Assembly (NCBI RefSeq): GCF_017948405.1
Contig: NZ_CP072844.1
Location: 930,001-994,000, forward strand
Length of the DNA: 64,000 nucleotides
Direction: 5' to 3'
Source of the DNA: Psychrosphaera aestuarii
GTDB lineage: Bacteria > Pseudomonadota > Gammaproteobacteria > Enterobacterales > Alteromonadaceae
The notes below the pieces were generated by a model. It saw only the letters and a list, made by a program, of their open reading frames with translations, made no database searches and was not told where the DNA came from. Position 1 is the stretch's first letter. Each line of letters starts with the position of its first letter. Both the position numbers and the translations under genes were made by a program. Positions 10,744 to 19,500 of the stretch are shown piece after piece.

Positions 10744-11655
10744 ATGATTAAACAACGTACAATAAAATCTTCTGTTACTACAACAGGGATTGGATTACAC
10801 AAAGGTGAGAAGGTTACATTAACTCTCCGTCCTGCTGCTGAAAATACCGGTATTGTATTTCTGCGCACCGACCTTACGCCTGTTGCTGAGTTTAAGTCGT
10901 CTCCTGAATTAGTAGGTGATACTCAGATGTGTACGTGTTTGATAAATGATGCGGGCCAACGCTTGTCTACAACTGAACATCTAATGGCTGCAATCGCAAG
11001 TTTAGCAATTGATAATTTGATTGTTGAAGTTGATGCGGCAGAGATTCCAATTATGGATGGTAGTTCGCTACCTTTCATATATTTGATGCAACAAGCTGAA
11101 GTCGTAGAGCAAAATAGTCTGCGTCGTTACATAAAAGTAACTAAGCCAGTGCGTGTTGACTTAGGTGATAAATGGGCAGAATTACGTCCTTATGATGGTT
11201 TCAAGATTGATTTTAGAATCGAATTTGATCACCCAGCTATCACTCAGTCAAAACAACGTATCCAGTTAGACATCACTGCTGAGTCGTTTCTAAAGCAAAT
11301 CAGTCGTGCTCGTACTTTTGGATTCATGAGAGATATCGAGTACTTACGCGATAACAATCTAGCGCTCGGTGGTAACATGGATAACGCGATTGTTCTAGAT
11401 GAATACCGTGTTCTTAATCCAGATGGCCTTCGTTATGAAGATGAATTTGTAAAGCATAAAATACTTGATGCGGTTGGTGATTTATACATGACCGGCACAC
11501 CTTTATTAGCTGAGTTTGTTGCATTTAAATCGGGCCATGATTTAAACAACAAAGTATTAGTTGAACTGATGAAACAACAAGATTGTTGGGAATATGTGAC
11601 TTTTGGCGAAGAAGCGCCAGAGGGCGTAACAGCAGCAATCCCTCAACTAGCTTAG
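10744..11655 (+). CDS. lpxC: UDP-3-O-acyl-N-acetylglucosamine deacetylase LpxC
   Basis: LpxC is the zinc deacetylase that commits UDP-acyl-GlcNAc to lipid A. The 303-residue product has the usual length. Zinc-ligand regions are present: STTEHLMAA with His79, and [16 protein letters not shown] with a later His and Asp. The N-terminal [21 protein letters not shown] with the catalytic Glu/Asp area, and [10 protein letters not shown] also match. It closes the dcw cluster and is followed by a clear terminator. In E. coli secM-secA would follow; here a tyrosine-degradation gene does. Confidence 0.97.
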   Translation: MIKQRTIKSSVTTTGIGLHKGEKVTLTLRPAAENTGIVFLRTDLTPVAEFKSSPELVGDTQMCTCLINDAGQRLSTTEHLMAAIASLAIDNLIVEVDAAEIPIMDGSSLPFIYLMQQAEVVEQNSLRRYIKVTKPVRVDLGDKWAELRPYDGFKIDFRIEFDHPAITQSKQRIQLDITAESFLKQISRARTFGFMRDIEYLRDNNLALGGNMDNAIVLDEYRVLNPDGLRYEDEFVKHKILDAVGDLYMTGTPLLAEFVAFKSGHDLNNKVLVELMKQQDCWEYVTFGEEAPEGVTAAIPQLA

Positions 11656-11711
11656 TAATGTTCAAGAGTACATAAAAGTGCTCTACTTTTACTAAATGAC
11701 ATTCAATTATG

Positions 11712-11738
11712 AAAGCGCGGCTTTAGCTGCGTTTTTTT
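11712..11738 (+). terminator. Rho-independent terminator after lpxC
   Basis: Stem CGCGGC (11716-11721), loop TTTA, stem GCTGCG (11726-11731, one G-T pair), then seven T. Flanking A and T runs extend the stem. It lies 57 bases after the lpxC stop and separates the cell-envelope cluster from hpd. Confidence 0.8.
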
Positions 11739-11898
11739 ATGCGTAAAGAAATCTTTCCCTTAATTCCTACTACTAATACACAAAGCTTTTCTTGGATTCG
11801 ACAACATTTGGTATATTGAGCGCCAACAAAAATGGGCTATATGACTCATTAATAACGTATAACAAAATTACAGAATACAAGATGTATAGGGGAAGGTA

Positions 11899-12975
11899 AT
11901 GGCTGATTTATTCGAAAATCCAATGGGATTAAATGGCTTTGAGTTTGTAGAATTTTGTGCACCTAAAAAAGGCATTTTAGAAACAATGTTTGCGTCGATG
12001 GGTTTTACAAAAGTAGCGCGTCATCGCTCTAAAGATGTTGAACTTTGGCGTCAAGGCGACATCAATTTCATTACAAACTATGAAAAAGGCAGTCACGCCG
12101 ACTATTATGCACAAGAGCATGGTCCTTCTGCTTGTGGCCTAGCATTTCGTGTAAAAGATGCACAATTTGCTCACACTGAAGCTGTTCGTAAAGGCGCGCA
12201 ACCAGTTGAAGTTGATACTGGTCTTATGGAGTTGCGTCTACCAGCTATAAAAGGTATTGGTGGCGCTAACTTATACCTAATCGATCGTTATAAAGACGGT
12301 GAAAGCATTTACGATATAGACTTTAACTGGATTGAAGGTGTGGACCGTCGTCCAGAAGGTTGCGGTTTCCACACACTAGATCATTTGACTCATAATGTTT
12401 ACCGCGGTCGTATGGGTTACTGGGCTGATTATTATTCTAATCTATTTAACTTCCGTGAAATTCGCTATTTTGACATCAAAGGTGAGTACACTGGATTATT
12501 ATCAAAAGCGATGACTGCTCCAGACGGCAAAATCCGCATTCCTCTAAATGAAGAAGCTGCTGGTGGTGGTGGTCAAATTGAAGAGTTTTTGATGCAATAC
12601 AATGGTGAAGGCATTCAGCACATTGCATTTGCATGTGATGACTTACTTGCTTGTTGGGACCGTCTAAAAGCTTCTGGTATAGAATTTATGACGGCGCCTC
12701 CAGCTACTTATTATGAAATGCTTGAAGAGCGCTTACCAGGACACGGCGAGCCAGTAGATGAGCTTAAAGCACGTGGCATTCTATTAGATGGCACAACTGA
12801 TGGTGGTCAACCTAGACTATTATTACAGATATTCTCAGCGCCAGCGTTAGGACCGGTTTTCTTCGAATTTATTCAACGTAAAGAAGATGACGGTTTTGGT
12901 GAAGGTAACTTCAAGGCATTATTTGAATCGATTGAACGTGACCAAGTTGCCCGTGGCGTAATTGGCGATAAGTAA
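11899..12975 (+). CDS. hpd: 4-hydroxyphenylpyruvate dioxygenase
   Basis: HPPD converts 4-hydroxyphenylpyruvate, made from tyrosine, to homogentisate using Fe(II) and oxygen. The 358-residue product has the length and two-domain VOC fold of the Pseudomonas enzyme. The iron ligands are readable as His162 (in [11 protein letters not shown]), His241 (in [12 protein letters not shown]) and Glu323 (in [11 protein letters not shown]), one position offset from the P. fluorescens set. The C-terminal helix [15 protein letters not shown] is intact. A GGGGAAGG ribosome site precedes the ATG. The next two genes continue the pathway. In related marine bacteria such activity can lead to pyomelanin if homogentisate accumulates. 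Confidence 0.96.
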   Translation: MADLFENPMGLNGFEFVEFCAPKKGILETMFASMGFTKVARHRSKDVELWRQGDINFITNYEKGSHADYYAQEHGPSACGLAFRVKDAQFAHTEAVRKGAQPVEVDTGLMELRLPAIKGIGGANLYLIDRYKDGESIYDIDFNWIEGVDRRPEGCGFHTLDHLTHNVYRGRMGYWADYYSNLFNFREIRYFDIKGEYTGLLSKAMTAPDGKIRIPLNEEAAGGGGQIEEFLMQYNGEGIQHIAFACDDLLACWDRLKASGIEFMTAPPATYYEMLEERLPGHGEPVDELKARGILLDGTTDGGQPRLLLQIFSAPALGPVFFEFIQRKEDDGFGEGNFKALFESIERDQVARGVIGDK

Positions 12976-13072
12976 TTCTTAACGTTATACATAATAAATC
13001 AGCGGCGACTATATTTCTCAATACTTGCCGTTGTTTACATTAACCGGGCATTAGCCTTGAAAAGGTAAATTT

Positions 13073-13618
13073 ATGAAAATTAATCGAATTCATCATGTGG
13101 CCTATCGTTGTAAAGACGCAAAAGAAACGGTGGAATTCTATCGTGACTTGTTAAACATGGAATTTCAATTAGCTATCGCTGAAGACAAAGTCCCATCAAC
13201 CGGTGAGCCAGACCCATATATGCACGTTTTTTTAGATGCGGGTCAAGGCAATGTATTGGCATTTTTTGAAATCCCAAATGCGCCTGAAATGGGGCGTGAC
13301 GAAAACACACCAGCCTGGGTTCAACACATAGCATTTGAAGTGGGCTCGTTAGACGAGCTTATTGAAGCGAAAGATCGTTTGGAAGCAGCAGGAGTAGATG
13401 TTTTAGGTCCAACTGATCACGCAATTTTTAAGTCTATTTATTTCTTTGATCCAAATGGACATCGTATTGAGCTGGCGGCTAATACTGATAAGCCTGGTAT
13501 GTTAACCGAGTTAAAACGAGTTGCACCAGATATGCTTGAAGAATGGGCTAAAACTAAAAAAGCGCCGAATCACGCAGCATGGTTACATAGCGGCGAAGAT
13601 TTTAACGCAAAGTCTTAA
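13073..13618 (+). CDS. VOC-superfamily metalloprotein, possible homogentisate-cleaving enzyme
   Basis: This is a 181-residue single-module-pair VOC protein. Visible candidate metal ligands are His8 (in RIHHVAYRC), His85 (in WVQHIAFEV) and Glu133 (in GHRIELAA), the His-His-Glu layout of type I extradiol dioxygenases. Glu66 (in LAFFEIP) aligns with the fourth ligand of glyoxalase I, so an isomerase or lyase role is also open. The gene lies 97 bases after hpd and 12 bases before the fumarylacetoacetase-like gene, the slot usually filled by homogentisate 1,2-dioxygenase (HmgA) and maleylacetoacetate isomerase, neither of which is in the window. The ribosome site is AAAGGTAAA. The family is seen; the substrate is inferred from position only. 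Confidence 0.85.
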   Translation: MKINRIHHVAYRCKDAKETVEFYRDLLNMEFQLAIAEDKVPSTGEPDPYMHVFLDAGQGNVLAFFEIPNAPEMGRDENTPAWVQHIAFEVGSLDELIEAKDRLEAAGVDVLGPTDHAIFKSIYFFDPNGHRIELAANTDKPGMLTELKRVAPDMLEEWAKTKKAPNHAAWLHSGEDFNAKS

Positions 13619-13630
13619 GGAATAATTTTA

Positions 13631-14641
13631 ATGAAATTAGCAAGTTTAAAAGCTGGTCGTGATGGCCAACTAGTTGTGGTTAATTCAGCATTAACAAAAA
13701 TGGTTTCAGCAACTGACGTTGCACCAACTTTACAAGCTGCGCTTGATAATTGGTCTGAATTAGCACCTAAATTAGAAGCAATATTTAGTAAGTTAGAAAG
13801 TGGCGAAATCGCAGGTGAAGACTTTAATCAAGCAGACTGTCACTCTCCGTTGCCAAGAGCTTATCAATGGGCGGACGGCTCGGCTTATGTGAATCATGTT
13901 GAGCTAGTGCGTAAAGCAAGAAATGCTGAAATGCCAGCGAGTTTCTGGACTGACCCTCTAATGTATCAAGGCGGTTCAGATAGCTTTTTAGCGCCACAAT
14001 CACCAATTGTTATGCCAACAACTGAAGGCTTTGGTGTTGATTTTGAAGCAGAAGTAGCCGTTATTACGGGTGATGTCCCTATGGGAGTGTCGGCTGAAGA
14101 TGCGCTTGAGTATATTCAATTAGTCATGATTGTTAATGATGTGTCATTACGAGGCTTAATTCCAAATGAACTAGGCAAGGGCTTTGGCTTTTTCCAATCA
14201 AAACCATCAAGCGCGTTTGCGCCAGTTTGTGTAACACCAAGTCAGTTAGGTGATGCTTGGCAAGACGGTAAATTATCACTACCGTTAGTGTCTCATTTAA
14301 ATGGCGAAATATTTGGTAAACCAGAAGCCGGTGTTGATATGACATTCAACTTTGGTCAGTTGATTGCGCACGCGGCTCGAACACGTCCTTTGTGTGCTGG
14401 TACAGTTATAGGTTCAGGTACAGTATCAAACAAAATGGATGGTGGTCCGGGTAAACCGGTTGCTGAGGGCGGTGTTGGATATAGCTGTTTGGCAGAAATT
14501 AGAATGATAGAAACTATTAATCATGGTGCACCTAAGACTTCGTTTATGGAGTTTGGTGATAACATTAAGATTGAAATGTTTGATAAATCAGGTCAATCCA
14601 TTTTCGGCCAAATTAACCAAGACTTAGTAAAACAGCAGTAA
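13631..14641 (+). CDS. fahA: Fumarylacetoacetate hydrolase family protein
   Basis: Members of this family hydrolyse the C-C bond of fumarylacetoacetate (or related acylpyruvates), the last step of tyrosine breakdown to fumarate and acetoacetate. The 336-residue product has an N-terminal small domain and the FAH catalytic domain from about residue 120. It includes GFGVDFEAEVAVITGDVP with metal-ligand acidic residues, VNDVSLRGLIPNE, and GTVIGSGTVSNKMDGGPG. It begins 12 bases after the VOC gene with an AAGGA ribosome site, so the two are co-transcribed. FAH from position and family is likely, but FAH-fold enzymes vary in substrate. Confidence 0.85.
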   Translation: MKLASLKAGRDGQLVVVNSALTKMVSATDVAPTLQAALDNWSELAPKLEAIFSKLESGEIAGEDFNQADCHSPLPRAYQWADGSAYVNHVELVRKARNAEMPASFWTDPLMYQGGSDSFLAPQSPIVMPTTEGFGVDFEAEVAVITGDVPMGVSAEDALEYIQLVMIVNDVSLRGLIPNELGKGFGFFQSKPSSAFAPVCVTPSQLGDAWQDGKLSLPLVSHLNGEIFGKPEAGVDMTFNFGQLIAHAARTRPLCAGTVIGSGTVSNKMDGGPGKPVAEGGVGYSCLAEIRMIETINHGAPKTSFMEFGDNIKIEMFDKSGQSIFGQINQDLVKQQ

Positions 14642-14678
14642 ACTTAGTTCGCACTTTACGAACCAATTTCACGAATAT

Positions 14679-14709
14679 AAAAAGCCTTGTTTTTCAACGA
14701 GGCTTTTTT
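14679..14709 (+). terminator. Rho-independent terminator after the tyrosine-degradation genes
   Basis: Arms AAAAGCCT (14680-14687) and AGGCTTTT (14700-14707) with an extended T run. It is 38 bases after the fahA-like stop and ends the hpd-VOC-fahA unit, separating it from the patatin gene. Confidence 0.75.
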
Positions 14710-14795
14710 GTTTTTACGCTTTTTTTTAAAGGCGACAAATCCAAATAATTCTGCCATGATAAATTTTAGATTAGCGACTGCTTATAAAGAGAAAT

Positions 14796-16580
14796 ATGAC
14801 CGTATCTACAAAAGAATTGTTTGAGCTGTTAAAAGCCAGTAATGATTTTAGTGATCTATCTAACGACGTTTTAGAATCACTTGCCGCTGCATTACGACTT
14901 GAAACAATTTCAGGTGGAAGTAAATTTATTGAAGAAGGCTCCAGTGCCGACTCACTTTTTCTGTTAGTTAGTGGTCGTTTGCGGGTAAGTCGAACAATAC
15001 ACGGTGGCAATAAGCTAATGTATAACGAAGTTTTACCAGGCGATTGCATTGGTGAAACAAGTATGATTTTAAGGCAAGCTCGAACGGCAGATATTTCAGC
15101 TACTCGAGAATCGGTTATTGCAATTTTAGATTATGAGAAATACGAGGAATTAGTCACCCAGTTTCCCATTGAACTTAATCGGGCTTTTTCGAATGCTATC
15201 TATCGCCACCTCAGACATGAACGACAAGTTGATAAACGACGTCGAGCACAAAGTTTTTATCTATTACCAATCCACAACTCAATTGATATTGATAAGTTTA
15301 GTGAACAGCTATTTAGCGCGTTATCCGAGTATGGCCAATGCCAGGCTTTAGATTGTAATAGCTTTGATAATGATCAAAATCACGGGCGTGCGCTAGATCA
15401 AGTCGAGGCCGTGAATGATTTTATCATATTTAAAGGCTCGTCTGATTTTAACCAAAAAGAGCGTACTAATTTTGAACACGCAGATCAGCTAGTATTAGTG
15501 GGTGATGGAAGCAAATCTATTGAGCTGTCTGAAATTGAGCAGCAATTAAATCAGCACCCAAATTATATTTTGATGAGACGCCACCTTGCATTGATATTGC
15601 CTGATTCAGCGAAATTTTGTGGTGACAGATTAGCATGGAATAAAGAGCGAGATGCAGAACGTGTTTATCCGATAAAGTATTCACAGCAAAGTGATTTTAT
15701 GAGGTTGTCGCGGTTTTTGCTAGAAAAGGCGGTTGGTCTTGTTTTAGGTGGGGGCGGAGCGAGAGGTTTTGCTCATTTAGGTGTTATCAAAGCGTTTGAA
15801 GAAGCTGGAATTCCCATCGATCTAATTGGCGGCAACAGTATGGGAGCGCTCATTGGTGCTAGCTATGTCGCAGGTATGCCAAGAGATAAGATTCACCTTG
15901 AAATCCTAAAGCACGCCAAAAGAGGAATGAAGCTAACGTTCCCTATTGTATCGCTAATGTCGAATAGTAATTTAGCGAATGCGTTTCATGACGCTTTAGG
16001 GGATATTAATATAGAAAACTTGTGGACACCATTTTTTGCTGCAGCTTGCAATATTACGGATGCTGAAACTGCAGTTTTAGATCATGGTCCGCTTTGGAAA
16101 GCTGTACTAGCGAGTAACTCGCCTGCTGGATTATTTCCTCCAGTTATTAGTGATGGCAATTTGTTAGTCGATGGGGCCATTTTAGAAAACGTTCCGGTTA
16201 AGGCCATGCGCCAACGATTAAGTACGCCATTAGAGCGTCGTCGAGGAAATGGTTTGGTTATCGCTATCGATGTAGATGTAAGAGGGCGTTTTTCAGTTGA
16301 TTCATCAACGACAGAGCTGAGTACTTGGAAAAAGGTAAAGTCACACTTTAGTAGTAACCAGGATACTCTTCCAGGGATTGTCGATATTATGTTGCAAGTG
16401 GCACATATTGGCGGTTTATCGCAACGACCTCATACAAAAAGAGGCGCGGATATTTATTTAGAGCCACCCTTATCTGATTTTAAAATAATGGATTACAAAA
16501 AAGCTGAGCAAATAATTGAAGTAGGTTATCAATTTACGTTAGATCATTTAGACCAGTTAAAAGAACAGGCAGAGCTATAA
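14796..16580 (+). CDS. Patatin-like phospholipase with N-terminal cyclic-nucleotide-binding domain
   Basis: The 594-residue protein has two parts. Residues about 10-130 form a cNMP-binding beta-roll (FIEEGSSADSLFLLVSGRLRV and PGDCIGETSMI, the phosphate-cassette region). Residues about 310-520 form a patatin hydrolase, with the oxyanion loop GGGGARGFAHLG, the nucleophile Ser348 in GGNSMG, and the dyad Asp459 in VDGAI. This layout matches the bacterial neuropathy-target-esterase/RssA-like group, which deacylates phospholipids or lysophospholipids. There is no signal peptide. The NRPS gene starts one base after its stop, so the two are one operon. Whether a cyclic nucleotide is bound, or the esterase acts on the NRPS product, is unknown. 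Confidence 0.9.
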   Translation: MTVSTKELFELLKASNDFSDLSNDVLESLAAALRLETISGGSKFIEEGSSADSLFLLVSGRLRVSRTIHGGNKLMYNEVLPGDCIGETSMILRQARTADISATRESVIAILDYEKYEELVTQFPIELNRAFSNAIYRHLRHERQVDKRRRAQSFYLLPIHNSIDIDKFSEQLFSALSEYGQCQALDCNSFDNDQNHGRALDQVEAVNDFIIFKGSSDFNQKERTNFEHADQLVLVGDGSKSIELSEIEQQLNQHPNYILMRRHLALILPDSAKFCGDRLAWNKERDAERVYPIKYSQQSDFMRLSRFLLEKAVGLVLGGGGARGFAHLGVIKAFEEAGIPIDLIGGNSMGALIGASYVAGMPRDKIHLEILKHAKRGMKLTFPIVSLMSNSNLANAFHDALGDINIENLWTPFFAAACNITDAETAVLDHGPLWKAVLASNSPAGLFPPVISDGNLLVDGAILENVPVKAMRQRLSTPLERRRGNGLVIAIDVDVRGRFSVDSSTTELSTWKKVKSHFSSNQDTLPGIVDIMLQVAHIGGLSQRPHTKRGADIYLEPPLSDFKIMDYKKAEQIIEVGYQFTLDHLDQLKEQAEL

Positions 16581-16581
16581 A

Positions 16582-19500
16582 ATGAAGCTGTTGCCGTTAT
16601 CCGTTCCACAAAAGGAAATTTGGACAGAATGGTTAGCTTGGTCTAACAGCGCACACCTTAATATAGGTGGTTATACCGAGATTACTGGTGTGTTAGATAC
16701 AGGCTTGTTTGAAAAAGCATTACAGTTATTAGTACAGGAAAATAGTGCACTTAGGTTAATACCTAATATAAAAGGAAGCCAAGCCAGTAGGGATGATGTA
16801 ATCCCAATATACGAGTTTGTGGACTTAAGTCATTGCGAAGATCCAAAACAGGCTATCATGGAGTGGCAAGAGCAATGGATGGAAAGAGAATTTGACTTTA
16901 AAAACGCCCCACCCGTACGTTTTGCATTATTAAAGGAGCATGACCGTCGCCATTATTTAGTCATCCAAGCAATGCATACAATCATGGATGGCTGGAGTTT
17001 ATCATTAACGACGCAAAAACTTGGTGACTGTTATAATAGATTGATGACCAAGACAGTTAATAGTCTTGTTCCACAGGCGGATTACCTAGACTTTATTGAA
17101 GCGTCGAACGAATATTTACAAAGCAATACCTATAAAAAAGATCATGAATATTGGATCCATGCCTTCTCGAAACTGCCCGAACCACTTTTTACAGAGCGAT
17201 ATGGGAACATTGAGAAAAAAGCGACAGAGTTACCAAAAGCCTACATCGCTAAACATCACATAGATGAAACGCTACGAGTAAAAATAGCAACCTTCTGTAG
17301 AGACAACAAAGCCACCGCGTTTCAAGTCTATCTTGCTGTTTTATCTATCTATATATTTAAAAGTCAAAATGTATCTGAAGTCGTTATTGGTGTTCCAAGC
17401 CTGAACAGGGGAGGAAACAAGTATAAAAATACGCTAGGCATGTTTGTCGCGGTTTTACCCTTAACTATTTATCATAACGATGGTCAAAGTTTTAATGAGT
17501 TAGTAGCAGATATCGGTCGCTCGCTAAAAAAAAGTTATCGTCATGCAAAGTACCCACTCAGCGATCATGCTAAACGTTTAGAAGTCGTTCGTCGTGGCCG
17601 TGATCGACTATTCGACATTATTTTTTCGTATGAAGAATTTGAGTTTTCTAGCCAATTTGGTGATGCTGTTCTCTCCGAAACCAAACAGACATTTAATCCC
17701 TACAGTAGATATCCATTAGCTATTTCTTTGTGTGATTTTTTAGATGCTAAAGACACCGAAATGGTTCTAGAAACAGGGAGCACATTTTTCTCTGAAGCTG
17801 AGAGTCAATTGATCGGACCTCGCATTATCTCATTAGCATCGCAGTTGATAGGAGAGCAAAGAGTAAATGGTAATTTGCAACTGTGTACCGAGGCAGAGGT
17901 TGATATACAGCAAAAGCAATACGATAGAAATAGAACCTTAATCGACACAGAGTCCTTCTCTGAAAATATTATCAATACATCGTTAGTAACTCCGAAAAAC
18001 ATCGCGCTCATATCAGACGAAGTGACACTGAATTATCAACAGTTAGTTATTTGTGCTGCGCATTTAGCCGATCAGTTACACGTAGCGGGAGTAGAACCTG
18101 GTGATACGGTTGTTTTAGCTCTTCACCGTGGACCTGAAGTTGTGGTGGCTATGTTAGCGTGTAGTTTTATAGGCGCTATATTTTTACCAATCGACTTAGA
18201 GTGGCCCGACACAAGAATTCAAAATATTACCGAACAAACACGCTGCAATACATACTTTGTTAATAGCAGTAGTACTAGGTTTTTTTCGGGAACGACTTTG
18301 CCGGTAGATATTACTGACTTATGTAGCAAGCCTTATCAACTTTCCGAACTAGTTAAATACAACAAGGTAAATCATAAGCACGCTTATACATTGTTTACTT
18401 CAGGCACTACTGGCCACCCTAAAGGCGTCGTTGTTAGCCATAAAGCTTTAAAAAATAGATTAAATTGGATAGTTGATAATTGGGGTCTAACCTCTGATGA
18501 TAGAGCGCTTCAGGCGACGCAGATAAACTTTGACCCATCGCTTATTGAAATGCTTGCGCCATTGATGGCGGGAGGAAGTGTTGCCTTCCCAAAAGCAGGA
18601 CGCCTGCTTCCTGAATGGTTACCTGAGTTAATAACACATTTTAACGCCACTATGATGGCGTTTGTACCGTCAACGTTAACTCGATTTTTAGATGGTTTAG
18701 ATTCACAAGTAGATTTACCGCTTAGAATTTGCTGCTGCGGAGGTGAAGTGTTGTCGTATGAACTGGCAAAACGCTTTTCGGAAGCAACAGGGGCGCAGTT
18801 ATTTAACGTTTATGGTCCAACCGAAGCAACGATATTTTGCACCTCTTGGCAAATGCATCCTCAAACGCTCCGCAGTCGTCATATGCCTATTGGCAAAGCG
18901 ATTTCAAACACTCAAATAATAATATTAAACGACCAGGATCAATTGCAACCGTTTGGCGTAGTTGGCGAAATTTACATAGCAGGAGAAAGTCTTGCAGAGG
19001 GGTATGTTAATAATGAGACTGAAACCCAGCATCGTTTTCGTATGCTTGAGACGCCTATATTAGGTCATCAACGTCTTTATAAAACAGGAGATCTTGGCTG
19101 GCTTGACTGTGATGGCGTTTTACATTTTTCAGGTCGAGTTGACAGACAAATTAAACTTCGTGGCTATCGAATTGAGCTAAATGAAATTGAGAATGCCATT
19201 TTGTCTATTTATGGTGTTGAACAGGCTGCGTGCAAATTGGTATCGGACAAATCTTCAAGTGCGATACACGCTTGGTATAGTAGTAAGTCGTTATTATCAA
19301 ACGCTGAAGTTCGCGCCAAACTAGTGGCGACCTTGCCAGACTATATGCTACCGCAGCGACTGATGTTAATTGAGTCAATGCCAGTCACATCAAATGAGAA
19401 AATAGCCTACGATGAGCTGCCTCCTATTAATTTAACTGAACATTTAACAGCTTCTCGAGAACCAATAGGCAATCTAGAGAAACAAATGTTGTTGATATGG

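Noticed and set aside
11750..11898. TyrR-type operator before hpd
   Set aside because: I looked for TGTAAA-N6-TTTACA and found no convincing match. A -10-like TATATT at 11812-11817 has no good -35 at the right spacing.
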